This document shows, in pieces, positions 35,202 through 43,290 of a stretch of 64,000 nucleotides of DNA (within the stretch, counting starts at the first letter, position 1; each line of letters starts with the position of its first letter). The translations under genes and the position numbers were made by a program. The DNA is taken from assembly GCA_020639235.1 (NCBI GenBank), contig JACKHC010000001.1:124001-188000 (forward strand), given 5' to 3'. The stretch is from Phycisphaeraceae bacterium. GTDB taxonomy: Bacteria > Planctomycetota > Phycisphaerae > Phycisphaerales > UBA1924. Under the pieces are notes generated by a model. It saw only the letters and a list, made by a program, of their open reading frames with translations, made no database searches and was not told where the DNA came from.

Positions 35202-35213
35202 GTTCTCCGCTTA

Positions 35214-35270
35214 CTCCCCCGCCGACGGCGGGGGAGTCGATATGCGGAGCACATCGGAGGGGGTCAGAGT
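35214..35270. repeat. Dispersed two-hairpin repeat R1, copy B
   Basis: CTCCCCCGCCGACGGCGGGGGAG hairpin, then CGATATGCGGAGCACATCG hairpin, then GGAGGGGGTCAG. It lies 12 nt after the ABC permease stop. Confidence 0.6.
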
Positions 35271-35275
35271 CTGCC

Positions 35276-35764
35276 ATGTTGATTACGATGGCACACATGC
35301 CCGATACGTCGCGAAATCTTCTCAGAGAGTACCTCGCAGACATCGACGATCATTGCCCCGTGTGCCGCTATTCCCTGCGGGGCCTGCAATCCGACACCTG
35401 CCCCGAGTGCGGCATCGAGCTCATCCTCCGCGTTGGCCTTGCAGCACCGGAGGTCTCGCGGGTCTGGCTCGCCGGCCTTGTCGGTATCTGCATCGCTTCC
35501 GGTCCGGTGTTCTTCAACATCTTCTGGATTCTCGCATTCGCGATCCGGCGCGGCGCGCTCGTGTCCCCCGGCGTCTCCCTCAGTTGGCTCCTGCTCATCG
35601 CAGCGACATCAATCGCCAGTCTCGCAGCGATTGTCGCGTGGCTCCGATACCGCCGCCTACTCAACCGCGCGCCGCACACCTTTCAAAGGCGAATGGCGAT
35701 CCTGGGAACACTCCTCACCTGCATCTATCCCGTTTCGCAAATCGTGCGATTCGTGCTTTGGTAA
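35276..35764 (+). CDS. Zinc-ribbon membrane protein (tandem copy 1)
   Basis: 162 residues from the ATG at 35276; in-frame starts at 35288 and 35297 are alternatives. A small zinc-ribbon CPVCRYSLRGLQSDTCPECG with four Cys precedes three hydrophobic segments (VWLAGLVGICIASGPVFFNI, LSWLLLIAATSIASLAAIV, AILGTLLTCIYPVSQIV). Zn ribbon then membrane helices recur in the next gene. Role unknown; possibly RNA-, protein- or metal-related. Confidence 0.65.
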   Translation: MLITMAHMPDTSRNLLREYLADIDDHCPVCRYSLRGLQSDTCPECGIELILRVGLAAPEVSRVWLAGLVGICIASGPVFFNIFWILAFAIRRGALVSPGVSLSWLLLIAATSIASLAAIVAWLRYRRLLNRAPHTFQRRMAILGTLLTCIYPVSQIVRFVLW

Positions 35765-35784
35765 CGCTTCAGGGACACCGAGCC

Positions 35785-36237
35785 ATGCCTAAAACCGACC
35801 GCGACTTCCTGACCGACTACCTCGCGCAGCGCGACGAGCCGTGCCCCTCGTGCCGCTATTCACTCAAAGGGCTGCAAGGAAACGTGTGCCCCGAGTGCGG
35901 CCAGGCACTCATGCTCCGCGTCGGCCTCGTCGAGCCGCGACTCGCCGCATGGGTGTTCGGGCTGATCGGCATCTCCGCCGGATTCGGATTCTCACTCCTG
36001 CTCTCGATCTACTTCCTCCTCCTGATCGCTGCATACGGTTGGGACTACTTCGGCGGCATCACCGAACTCATCGCGCTCTTCGGCGGCCTGACGGTCAGCG
36101 GCGCTGAGTTGGCGGTCTGGCTGCCAATGCGGCGACGCCTCTGTCGTTGGGGCACGCCAGCAAGGTGGTTCACCGCTTCCGGTGCCGCAACGCTCGCGCT
36201 CATCGGGCCGATCGCGTTTCTCGGCCTTGTCCGATAG
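35785..36237 (+). CDS. Zinc-ribbon membrane protein (tandem copy 2)
   Basis: 150 residues from the ATG at 35785. CPSCRYSLKGLQGNVCPECG is followed by LMLRVGL and hydrophobic segments, matching copy 1 in order and motif. Gap of 20 nt after copy 1, so probably cotranscribed. A duplicated pair. Confidence 0.7.
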   Translation: MPKTDRDFLTDYLAQRDEPCPSCRYSLKGLQGNVCPECGQALMLRVGLVEPRLAAWVFGLIGISAGFGFSLLLSIYFLLLIAAYGWDYFGGITELIALFGGLTVSGAELAVWLPMRRRLCRWGTPARWFTASGAATLALIGPIAFLGLVR

Positions 36238-36276
36238 CCACACTTTGCCATCATCGCCCCCCCGCCCCCGCGCCGA

Positions 36277-36282
36277 TACAGT
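36277..36282 (+). promoter_or_regulatory. Putative -10 box (TACAGT) of the SpoVR gene, leaderless
   Basis: TACAGT ends 6 nt before the ATG at 36289; the sequence between is TGATGG. No Shine-Dalgarno. Confidence 0.45.
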
Positions 36283-36288
36283 TGATGG

Positions 36289-37818
36289 ATGAATCACCGC
36301 CCCACCCATACCGAACTCCCGGATGAGTTGGAGGCCCACCGCGTCAAAATCGACGCCAAAGCCCGCGAACTCGGCCTCGATTACTTCGATGTCGTCTTCG
36401 AGGTCCTCGACTTCCAGACCATGAACCAGATCGCGGCCTACGGCGGCTTCCCCGTCCGCTACCCCCATTGGCGCTTCGGCATGGAGTTCGAGAAACTCTC
36501 CAAGCGCGACGCCTACGGCCTCGGACGCATCTACGAGATGGTCATCAACAACGACCCCGTCTACGCCTACCTCCAGGAGTCCAACGCGACCATCGATCAG
36601 AAACTCGTCATGGCCCACGTCTTCGGGCACGCCGACTTCTTCAAGCACAACTTCTGGTTCTCCCGCACCGACCGCAAGATGATCAACACCATGGCGAACC
36701 ACGCCACGCGCATCGCCAAGCACATCGACCGCCACGGCATCGACGCCGTCGAACGCTTCATCGATGTCTGCCTGAGTGTCGAACACCTCATCGATCCCTA
36801 CTCCGTCTTCTCGCCGCCCGCCTCGACACCCGAAGAGTCGGGCGCCTTCGAGCCGACGCGCCTCCCCGCCAAGTCCTACATGGACCCCTTCGTCAACCCC
36901 GCGAGCGAGACCGACCGCCAGCGCCGCATCTACGAAGAGAAGAAACTCGCCGCGCGTTCCAAGTTCCCATCACGACCCGAGCGCGATGTCCTCGCCTTCA
37001 TCCTCCACAACGCACGCCTCGACGACTGGCAGCAGGACATCCTCTCCATCGTCCGCGACGAGTCCTATTACTACGCGCCCCAGGCGATGACCAAGATCAT
37101 GAACGAGGGATGGGCCACCTACTGGCACTCCAAACTCATGACCGAACACTTCGTCGAGGCCTCGGAGATCGTCGACTACGCCGATCAGCACGCCGGCGTC
37201 ATCCACATGCCCGTCGGCGGCTTCAACCCATACAAAATCGGCGTCGAACTCTTCAAAGACATCGAACGCCGCTGGGACCGCGGCCAGCACGGCTCCGAAT
37301 GGGAACGCCTCGAACACATCGGCCAGCGCGAGAAACACGACGACAAGTCCATGAAAGGCCGCGACAAGATCTTCGAGGTCCGGCGAATCTACAACGATGT
37401 CAACTTCATCGACGAGTTCCTCACCGAAGAGTTCGTCGAGCGCCACAACATGTACCGATACCGGCGCGACCCGCAGACCGGCGAAGTCCGCGTCGTCTCC
37501 CGCGACTGGCAGCAGGTCAAGCAGGAACTGCTCTACCGCATCACCAACATGGGCCAGCCCTTCATCTTCGTCGTCGATGCCAACTACACCAACCGGGGCG
37601 AGCTTTACCTCGCACACCAGTGGAACGGGCTGGATATCGAGGTCGCCAAGGCGGCGCAGGTCCTCAATAACATCCGCGTCCTGTGGGGACGCCCCGTCCA
37701 CCTCCAGGCGCGCATCGATAACGATGCATGGCTCTTCTCATGCGAAGACCCCCGCGCCGAGATGAAAAAGCAGAAGATCAAGGACGACACGCCCAAACCC
37801 GCGCACCTGATCCAATAA
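36289..37818 (+). CDS. spoVR: SpoVR family protein
   Basis: 509 residues. N-terminal region has IAAYGGFPVRYPHWRFGMEFEKL and VMAHVFGHADFFKHNFWF with the HxxxH-like metal candidate. Central NEGWATYWHSKLM is a hallmark, and the later NAYKIGVELFKDIERRW is consistent. SpoVR was named from Bacillus spore cortex; the family is widespread and in proteobacteria usually sits with yeaG and yeaH, which are absent here. Biochemical role unknown. Confidence 0.9.
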   Translation: MNHRPTHTELPDELEAHRVKIDAKARELGLDYFDVVFEVLDFQTMNQIAAYGGFPVRYPHWRFGMEFEKLSKRDAYGLGRIYEMVINNDPVYAYLQESNATIDQKLVMAHVFGHADFFKHNFWFSRTDRKMINTMANHATRIAKHIDRHGIDAVERFIDVCLSVEHLIDPYSVFSPPASTPEESGAFEPTRLPAKSYMDPFVNPASETDRQRRIYEEKKLAARSKFPSRPERDVLAFILHNARLDDWQQDILSIVRDESYYYAPQAMTKIMNEGWATYWHSKLMTEHFVEASEIVDYADQHAGVIHMPVGGFNPYKIGVELFKDIERRWDRGQHGSEWERLEHIGQREKHDDKSMKGRDKIFEVRRIYNDVNFIDEFLTEEFVERHNMYRYRRDPQTGEVRVVSRDWQQVKQELLYRITNMGQPFIFVVDANYTNRGELYLAHQWNGLDIEVAKAAQVLNNIRVLWGRPVHLQARIDNDAWLFSCEDPRAEMKKQKIKDDTPKPAHLIQ

Positions 37819-37892
37819 TCACAACAACGGCGCCTTGGCTCCGCTCGTCGAAGACGAGCGAGCCATGGTCAATCATTCACGGAGCATCATCT

Positions 37893-38156
37893 ATGTCCTG
37901 CTGCGGCGGACCCAAAACCGGCAAAGAGTTCGACTTCGACGAAGAAGGCCCGAGCGAGGAAGACCTCTGCAAATTCGGCTCCGACATCAAACGCTGCGCC
38001 TCATGCCGCACCGAGATGTACCACAGCGCCACCATCTGCCCGGCCTGCGGCCACGCCGAAGAAGCCGCCCGCTCATCGGGCAAACGCTGGGTCATCGTCA
38101 CTGCGCTCGTCGCCTTCGTCGCCATGCTCGCGTGGCTCGGCCTCCCGCTGATCTGA
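37893..38156 (+). CDS. Small zinc-ribbon, single-membrane-span protein
   Basis: 87 residues from the ATG at 37893, with GGAG about 10 nt upstream. CASCRTEMYHSATICPACG is a treble-clef-like ribbon, then WVIVTALVAFVAMLAWLGLPL is one membrane helix. N-terminal acidic region. Unknown function. It may be related in design to the proteins at 35276 and 35785. Confidence 0.6.
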   Translation: MSCCGGPKTGKEFDFDEEGPSEEDLCKFGSDIKRCASCRTEMYHSATICPACGHAEEAARSSGKRWVIVTALVAFVAMLAWLGLPLI

Positions 38157-38170
38157 CGATCACGCCCAGA

Positions 38171-38199
38171 AAGAACACGGCCGCCCCGAAGAGCGGCCG
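38171..38199 (-). terminator. Terminator after the PEP-CTERM gene (38244)
   Basis: CGGCCGC (38178-38184) pairs with GCGGCCG (38193-38199). On the minus strand TGTTCTTT follows. Loop and arms resemble the terminator at 47743, another PEP-CTERM gene. May also act on the plus strand. Confidence 0.6.
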
Positions 38200-38243
38200 C
38201 GCCATGCACTAGATTTGACAACCCGAAACCAGGAGCGGCGCAA

Positions 38244-38891
38244 TCAGCGCCGGCGGCGCGCGCCCAGGAAGCCGGCGCCCGCGAGCAACGCCAACGTGCC
38301 CGGCGTCGGGACGAAGTTCAGCCCGCCCACCGCGCCCGAACCCGAGAGCTTGATCCGCACCTTGTCGAAACCGCCGGCGATGTCGCCCGTGTCAAAGGGA
38401 TTGAGCGAGTTGTCGCCCAGACCATTGACCAGGCCCGTGCTGAACACCTCCGAACCGTTGCGGTACAGCTTGACCTGGTACGTCTCGCTGCTCTCGATGT
38501 CCACGAGGATGCCCGTCAGACGCTCGGCGACAAAGTCGAGATCGAAGTACAGACGCCCGCCGTCCGCCTCGTCGTCCGGATCGCTCGAGTCACCGTCCTC
38601 GGAAATGATCAGAATCTTGCCGAGCGATTGATTATTCGTGGGGTGGTACCCCGGGGTCTGCAGGTCATTGTCCCCGCCCGTCCAGTTCGACGAGTCGAAG
38701 ATCATCGCGATGTCCGGACCGTTGTTGTTGATCGCCGAGATCGTCATCCCGGGAATCTGGTTGCTCATTACCGTCCCGGCCCCGAACCCCTCGAAATCGA
38801 CGGTGCTGCTCCCGAACATCACACCCGCGTTGGCCGTCCCGCCCGCGAGCGCAACGATACCCATACCCATAGCGATAGCGCGAATCGACAT
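38244..38891 (-). CDS. Secreted PEP-CTERM protein
   Basis: 215 residues with GAGGAG before the ATG. Signal peptide to TANAG; DFEGFGAGTV, a jelly-roll-like beta domain (LYFDLDFVAERLTGILVDIES). The end is FVPTPGTLALLAGAGFLG then RRRR, a PEP-CTERM sorting tail. Probably exported and processed by an exosortase and part of a surface or exopolysaccharide matrix. Function unknown. Confidence 0.8.
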   Translation of the reverse strand: MSIRAIAMGMGIVALAGGTANAGVMFGSSTVDFEGFGAGTVMSNQIPGMTISAINNNGPDIAMIFDSSNWTGGDNDLQTPGYHPTNNQSLGKILIISEDGDSSDPDDEADGGRLYFDLDFVAERLTGILVDIESSETYQVKLYRNGSEVFSTGLVNGLGDNSLNPFDTGDIAGGFDKVRIKLSGSGAVGGLNFVPTPGTLALLAGAGFLGARRRR

Positions 38892-39085
38892 GACAACTCC
38901 TCTGTGTTTGTGGCGGCGATGTGTGCGTTGCCGCGCTGACTCTCTCTGACTATTCCCAAGCGCCGATCAGGGTGTGTGCGCACCCCTTCGGGACTGACGG
39001 CAGAAAGATACGCCCCCCCGTATCGGTGTCAACGAAATATCCGATAACTCATCCGAAAGAGTTGCGCCGCGGGCCAAAGCCGCCG

Positions 39086-39120
39086 AAAACGAAAACACGC
39101 CGCACATCGGCGGCGTGTTT
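39086..39120 (-). terminator. Rho-independent terminator of pepA
   Basis: Perfect inverted repeat AAACACGCCGC (39093-39103) / GCGGCGTGTTT (39110-39120) around ACATCG. On the minus strand it is followed by a T-rich tract (39086-39092). Confidence 0.85.
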
Positions 39121-39143
39121 GCAGATCTCGAAAAGCCAACGAC

Positions 39144-40643
39144 TTACATCTTGTCCAGCCACTCCGCGACCAGACGCACCCCGAACCCCGTGCACGAAGA
39201 TTTTACATACGGCCCGCGATCGCCCTCCACCGCGTGCACACCCGCGATATCCAGGTGCGCCCACGCCACGCCCGGCTCCACGAAGTACGAAAGGAACGCC
39301 GCGCCCTGAATCGGGTGCGCCTTCCGCTCCGGCGACGAGTTGATGATGTCCGCGACATCCGACTTCATCATGTCCCGGTATTCCTGGTGGTGCGGCAAGC
39401 GCCACAACCGCTCGCCCGAAACCGCCGAAGCGCTCTCCAACTGCCCCCGCAGGTTGTCGTCGTCGCACCACATCCCCGCGTACGTCGAGCCCAGCGCGAT
39501 CACCACGCCGCCCGTCAGCGTCGCCATGTCAACGATGCACGCCGGGTCCTCCGAGTCGCACGCCCAGCACAACGCGTCGGCCATCACCAGGCGACCCTCC
39601 GCGTCCGTGTTCGTCACCTCGACCGTCACGCCGTTGCGGAAAGTAATGATGTCGTCCGGGCGATACGCCTCGTCCGAGATCGAGTTCTCCGCAACCGCAA
39701 GCAGCGCCACGACCGGGACCTTCGGCTTGATCACCGTCGCGATCGCGTGCATCGCGCCGATCACCGCGCACCCGCCGTCCTTGTCACGCTTCATGCCGCG
39801 CATGAACCCGCCCGTCTTGATCGACAAACCGCCCGAGTCGTACACCATCGTCTTGCCGACCAGAACAACCGGCTTGGCGCCCCGACGCGCACGCCCGCCC
39901 GGCTTGTACTCCAGCCGCACCATGCACGGCGGCTGCTCCGACGCCTTGCCCACATTGATGAGCCCCGTCAGCCGCTCACGCTCGAGTTCCGAGCCGCTCA
40001 GCACCTTGCACGACAAACCGACCTTCTTCGCCATCTTCGTGCAGTAGTCCGCGATCGCCGTCGTCGTGCAGATGTTCGGCGGCGTCTCCGACAGGTTCCG
40101 CGCGATGTTCGCCGAGAAACCCAGCTTCATTCCGCGCTCCATCCCCTTGCGGAACGACGCGTCCGAGCAATACATCGAGAGCGCCGTCCGCTCGGGCAGC
40201 GTCGCCGCACTCCCCTTGAAGTGATCCCGGTTGTAGGCGATCAGCCCCATCCCCTCGCCGAACGCAGAACCCGCGCCCGCCGCCGAAAGGCCCGTCTTGC
40301 TCAGCGCACTCGCGATCTCGATGTCCACATCCTTCGCCTTAAGAGCCGCCAGCCGACGACCCACCGCGCCCGCAGCATTCCGCACCGTATCGAGCGTCAC
40401 ATCGCCCCGCTCCCCCAAGCCCACGATCAGCACACGCTCGTACCCGCCGCGACCGCCGCCGTTCGGAAACGCCTCGGCGACCTGCCCCGCCTCGCGCGTC
40501 ACCTCGGCCCGGTTGATCGCCGACGACGCCGCGCCGGACTTATCCAACGCCGCCGACTCACGATCCAGAGACTCATTCTTGAAGCCGCCGATCACCAGGA
40601 TCTTGCGCGCAGAGCGGGACGACATCGACACGGACTGAAACAT
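39144..40643 (-). CDS. pepA: Leucyl aminopeptidase (M17, PepA)
   Basis: 499 residues, with GAGGAG in the leader. The M17 metal site is visible: VGKTMVYDSGGLSIKTGG (Lys and Asp), MKRDKDGG (Asp), NTDAEGRLVMADAL (Asp, Glu and catalytic Arg). It removes N-terminal residues from peptides in the cytoplasm with two metal ions and recycles peptides. Length is standard. A second in-frame Met at residue 7 is an alternative start. Confidence 0.95.
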   Translation of the reverse strand: MFQSVSMSSRSARKILVIGGFKNESLDRESAALDKSGAASSAINRAEVTREAGQVAEAFPNGGGRGGYERVLIVGLGERGDVTLDTVRNAAGAVGRRLAALKAKDVDIEIASALSKTGLSAAGAGSAFGEGMGLIAYNRDHFKGSAATLPERTALSMYCSDASFRKGMERGMKLGFSANIARNLSETPPNICTTTAIADYCTKMAKKVGLSCKVLSGSELERERLTGLINVGKASEQPPCMVRLEYKPGGRARRGAKPVVLVGKTMVYDSGGLSIKTGGFMRGMKRDKDGGCAVIGAMHAIATVIKPKVPVVALLAVAENSISDEAYRPDDIITFRNGVTVEVTNTDAEGRLVMADALCWACDSEDPACIVDMATLTGGVVIALGSTYAGMWCDDDNLRGQLESASAVSGERLWRLPHHQEYRDMMKSDVADIINSSPERKAHPIQGAAFLSYFVEPGVAWAHLDIAGVHAVEGDRGPYVKSSCTGFGVRLVAEWLDKM

Positions 40644-40786
40644 GCAAACTCCTCGTCTAAATGGGGCAACCGGCGCGCATCAAAAAACGCCCGCCGCGAC
40701 CGCGAGTGTACCGTCAATGCCCGGATGGGTTCCACGAGCAGCCGACTCGGGTGATACACGCCCGACCCGGTGCAGATCACCTCAAC

Positions 40787-40860
40787 AGGCGAGCGGCTTG
40801 CCGTGAGCCGGTCTGCAGACTCTTAACTCGCCCGAACGCGCAGCGTTCGCGGCGAAGTTC
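40787..40860. repeat. Dispersed palindromic repeat R2, copy 3 (diverged)
   Basis: Immediately before the CBS gene stop. Shares AGGCGAGCGGC, GAGCCG, TAACTCGC and CGCGCAGCG with copy 1; its hairpin arms are decayed. Confidence 0.5.
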
Positions 40861-41304
40861 CTACGCCGCCTTGCACGCCGACGCGCCGCCCTCGTAGTGA
40901 TGGTCAAGCAACCACCGCAGCACATCGTTGAGCGTCACGATCCCCACGCACCCCTCGTCCTCATCGAGCACCGGCAGGCACGAGATCCCGTGCCTGAACA
41001 TCTGGCACGCCGCATCCGACACCGCATCGTCCGGCGACGCGGCGACAATCGCGCGCGTCATGATCTGGTGCGCCTTCTTCTGCATCGTCAGGAAGTCAAT
41101 CTTCCGCTCGGCGAGCTTCCCGACGAACGGGCTGATCGTCCGCAACAGATCGCGATCCGAAATCACCCCGACCGCCCGCCCCTCCTCCACGACCACAACA
41201 TGATGGAACTTGTGGCGATCGAACGCGCTCTTGATCACGCCGATCGGCGTGTCCATCGTCACGGTGACGACCTCGCGGGTCATGATGTTCTCGATGCGAT
41301 TCAT
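40861..41304 (-). CDS. Two-CBS-domain protein
   Basis: 147 residues from the ATG at 41304 with GAGGGG about 9 nt upstream. First CBS: ENIMTREVVTVTMDTPIGV, HHVVVVEEGRAVGVISDRDLL. Second: AHQIMTRAIVAASPDDAV, CLPVLDEDEGCVGIVTLNDVLRWL. Such stand-alone pairs bind adenosyl nucleotides and regulate partners; the partner here is unknown. Divergent from the HIT gene, 70 nt apart. Confidence 0.85.
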   Translation of the reverse strand: MNRIENIMTREVVTVTMDTPIGVIKSAFDRHKFHHVVVVEEGRAVGVISDRDLLRTISPFVGKLAERKIDFLTMQKKAHQIMTRAIVAASPDDAVSDAACQMFRHGISCLPVLDEDEGCVGIVTLNDVLRWLLDHHYEGGASACKAA

Positions 41305-41362
41305 ACGTAATCCCCTCACTCGCGGTGCGCTGTCACCCTGATCGGCTCGTTCCGGGCCCGAG

Positions 41363-41368
41363 TACACT
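41363..41368 (+). promoter_or_regulatory. Putative -10 box (TACACT) of the HIT gene, leaderless
   Basis: TACACT ends 6 nt before the ATG at 41375, with no Shine-Dalgarno. Confidence 0.45.
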
Positions 41369-41374
41369 CACCCC

Positions 41375-41968
41375 ATGGGCAACAAAGACCAGAAAGAACA
41401 CGGCCCGGCGAGCAAAGGTCCGGAAACCCTCCGTGCCCCGTGGCGAAGCGCCTACATGGACCAGCTCGACGAGGCCGCCCTGCGCGCCTCGCAATCAAAG
41501 GAAAAAGGCCGCGAGTCCTGCTTCCTCCGCGCCTACGCCCTGTCGCCCGAACTCGACGAGCAGAACCATGTAATCGTCCGCCGGGGCGATCCCACCCAGC
41601 CCGACTCCGGAATGATCCTCCTCAACCGCTACCCCTACGCCAACGGCCATCTCCTCGTCGCCCTCTGCCAGAGCCGCCCCACCCTCGCCGATTACGAGTC
41701 CGCGCAGCGCGCATCACTCTGGTCCCTCATCGAACTCGCCTCCGAACTCTGCCACCGAACGCTCCACCCCCAGGGCGTGAACATCGGCATCAACCAGGGC
41801 GCCGCGGCCGGCGCGGGCGTCCCCGAACACCTCCACGCCCATGTCGTCCCACGATGGCACGGCGATGTGAACTTCATGACCGTCGTCGGCAATGTCCGCG
41901 TCATCTCCAAGTCACTCGACGAAATGGCCAAACGCTACCGAGAAGTGTGGGAGGGGATGAAGGTGTAA
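41375..41968 (+). CDS. HIT family nucleotide hydrolase/phosphorylase
   Basis: 197 residues from the ATG at 41375. HIT core: ILLNRYPYANGHLLVALCQS, NIGINQGAAAGAGVPEHLHAHVVPRW with HxHxH at 152-156. Resembles the Ap4A phosphorylase-like branch (long N-terminus, LNRYPYANGHLLV). The likely substrate is a diadenosine polyphosphate, to be tested. Tail-to-tail with the gene at 41969. Confidence 0.85.
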   Translation: MGNKDQKEHGPASKGPETLRAPWRSAYMDQLDEAALRASQSKEKGRESCFLRAYALSPELDEQNHVIVRRGDPTQPDSGMILLNRYPYANGHLLVALCQSRPTLADYESAQRASLWSLIELASELCHRTLHPQGVNIGINQGAAAGAGVPEHLHAHVVPRWHGDVNFMTVVGNVRVISKSLDEMAKRYREVWEGMKV

Positions 41969-42742
41969 TCAATCATGGTTGTTCTGGACCAGCAAGACGC
42001 CCTGACGCTGCCACCACTCCATGAACTTGTGAGGAGACGCCAGCAATGGCGGGACACCGCTGCGTGTCACATTGGGTCCCCTTGGAGAGCCATCTTTCTT
42101 CATTAATCCACCCCACGCCTGCTCAATGTCGGGCCGAAGGTAGTAGTTCGATCCTCGCCGTTCGCCGATCGGTACACATCGGCTACACCGACCCGACATG
42201 CCCGGCCGGGCTCGAATGACAATCTCGTCAGCTTCGGGCGATATCCTGCGACTGTGTGCATTCTCGTGCAGCCTGGCGTTACTCACAGATCTTGCTATCA
42301 CGATCTCGTCGATGATGTAAACGCCGATGATCGCGTAGACAAGGGAATCGGAGTCGGAAATAGAGCGAAGCCCTGAATAAAAGACAAGTAGGTCATCGCG
42401 ATTGAACTGTGCGAGTTGACGCCCACGCCTCGCCCCCATGTCTCCGTAGGTTAGATGCTCGAAATCAGGGTCCAAATGCATGGTCTTGTCGAGCCGCTGT
42501 CCGATTTTTCGTTGCCAGTATGTCCCCGCGGTCCCCGAGCGCCGAAGGAAGCGCTTGAGTGGCCCATACCACTCTTCATAGCGACGAATGAATGAAGGAT
42601 GACAGTCAGTCCCATCACGCTCGGGAATCGGGATATAGAGAAAGTTGCCGGTCGAAGCATCTACTGGCGCATTCCACCAGCCACCCGCCTTGGTCTGATC
42701 TGCGCCGACTCGGATGAGCATGCCTCTCATACCGAAAAGCAT
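41969..42742 (-). CDS. Nmad3-like protein (nucleotide modification-associated), low-GC
   Basis: 257 residues from the ATG at 42742; Mets at 42730 and 42721 are alternative starts. N-terminus LIRVGADQTKAGGWWNAPVD then NFLYIPIPE resembles the Nmad3 domain, known from predicted DNA base modification loci. Other traits: DLLVFYSGLR, Cys in MSGRCSRCVPIG, C-terminal MEWWQRQGVLLVQN. Its GC content is visibly lower than the flanks, suggesting horizontal transfer. No DNA-modification partner is next to it. The family call is from memory of the N-terminal pattern and moderate. Confidence 0.5.
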   Translation of the reverse strand: MLFGMRGMLIRVGADQTKAGGWWNAPVDASTGNFLYIPIPERDGTDCHPSFIRRYEEWYGPLKRFLRRSGTAGTYWQRKIGQRLDKTMHLDPDFEHLTYGDMGARRGRQLAQFNRDDLLVFYSGLRSISDSDSLVYAIIGVYIIDEIVIARSVSNARLHENAHSRRISPEADEIVIRARPGMSGRCSRCVPIGERRGSNYYLRPDIEQAWGGLMKKDGSPRGPNVTRSGVPPLLASPHKFMEWWQRQGVLLVQNNHD

Positions 42743-42758
42743 ATAGCAATGAAAATGC

Positions 42759-43232
42759 TCACTCCCCGCCCGGCTTCTGCCGCCGCGACTTCCGCTCGCT
42801 CTGCTCGCGCTTCGCCTTGAGCCGGCGCTCCTTGCTCCCCTTGCTCGGCTTCGTCTTCTTCCGCGGCTTGGGCTTCACCATCGCCCGCACCAGCAACTCG
42901 CGCAACCGCTCCAGGCACTCATCCTTGTTCCGCTTCTGCGAGCGGTGCTCCTCCGACGCCAGAATCAACTCCCCCTCCGCCGTCAATCGGCTCCCCGCCA
43001 TCCGCACCAGCCGCGTGCGCGCATCGCCCGGCATCTCGATCGCATCCACCGAGATCCGCAGCTCCACGCGCGTCGAACGCTTATTGACATTCTGACCCCC
43101 CGGCCCCGTCGAGCGCGTCGCGCTGAACCGCACCGCGTCCGCCGGCGCGCGCGCCCCCGGCGCGAGTTCAACCCCACCCCCTCCCCCGCTCCCCCCCGCA
43201 CCATCCGTGCTGTCGCGCGTGCCGTCGCTCAT
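42759..43232 (-). CDS. arfB: ArfB/YaeJ-like peptidyl-tRNA hydrolase (GGQ release factor)
   Basis: 157 residues from the ATG at 43232; a long upstream frame is a shadow. RSTGPGGQNVNKRSTRVELRI contains the catalytic GGQ (45-47). The C-terminal tail is Lys/Arg-rich (KPKPRKKTKPSKGSKERR), the part of ArfB that enters the empty mRNA channel. It rescues ribosomes stalled at mRNA ends. A TACGGT box sits 7 nt upstream. Confidence 0.9.
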   Translation of the reverse strand: MSDGTRDSTDGAGGSGGGGGVELAPGARAPADAVRFSATRSTGPGGQNVNKRSTRVELRISVDAIEMPGDARTRLVRMAGSRLTAEGELILASEEHRSQKRNKDECLERLRELLVRAMVKPKPRKKTKPSKGSKERRLKAKREQSERKSRRQKPGGE

Positions 43233-43239
43233 TGCTGAT

Positions 43240-43245
43240 ACCGTA
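43240..43245 (-). promoter_or_regulatory. Putative -10 box (TACGGT) of arfB, leaderless
   Basis: TACGGT on the minus strand ends 7 nt before the ATG at 43232, no Shine-Dalgarno. Confidence 0.4.
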
Positions 43246-43290
43246 CCCACCCCCCGCCCCATCCTCCACGCACACGGAGCCGAACGACCC

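Noticed and set aside
32786..35275. Upstream part of a 992-codon plus frame
   Set aside because: It overlaps the sulfotransferase and ABC permease genes; only the last 162 codons look real.
39234..40754. Plus-strand Arg/His-rich frame over pepA
   Set aside because: Shadow; PepA metal-site motifs lie on the minus strand.
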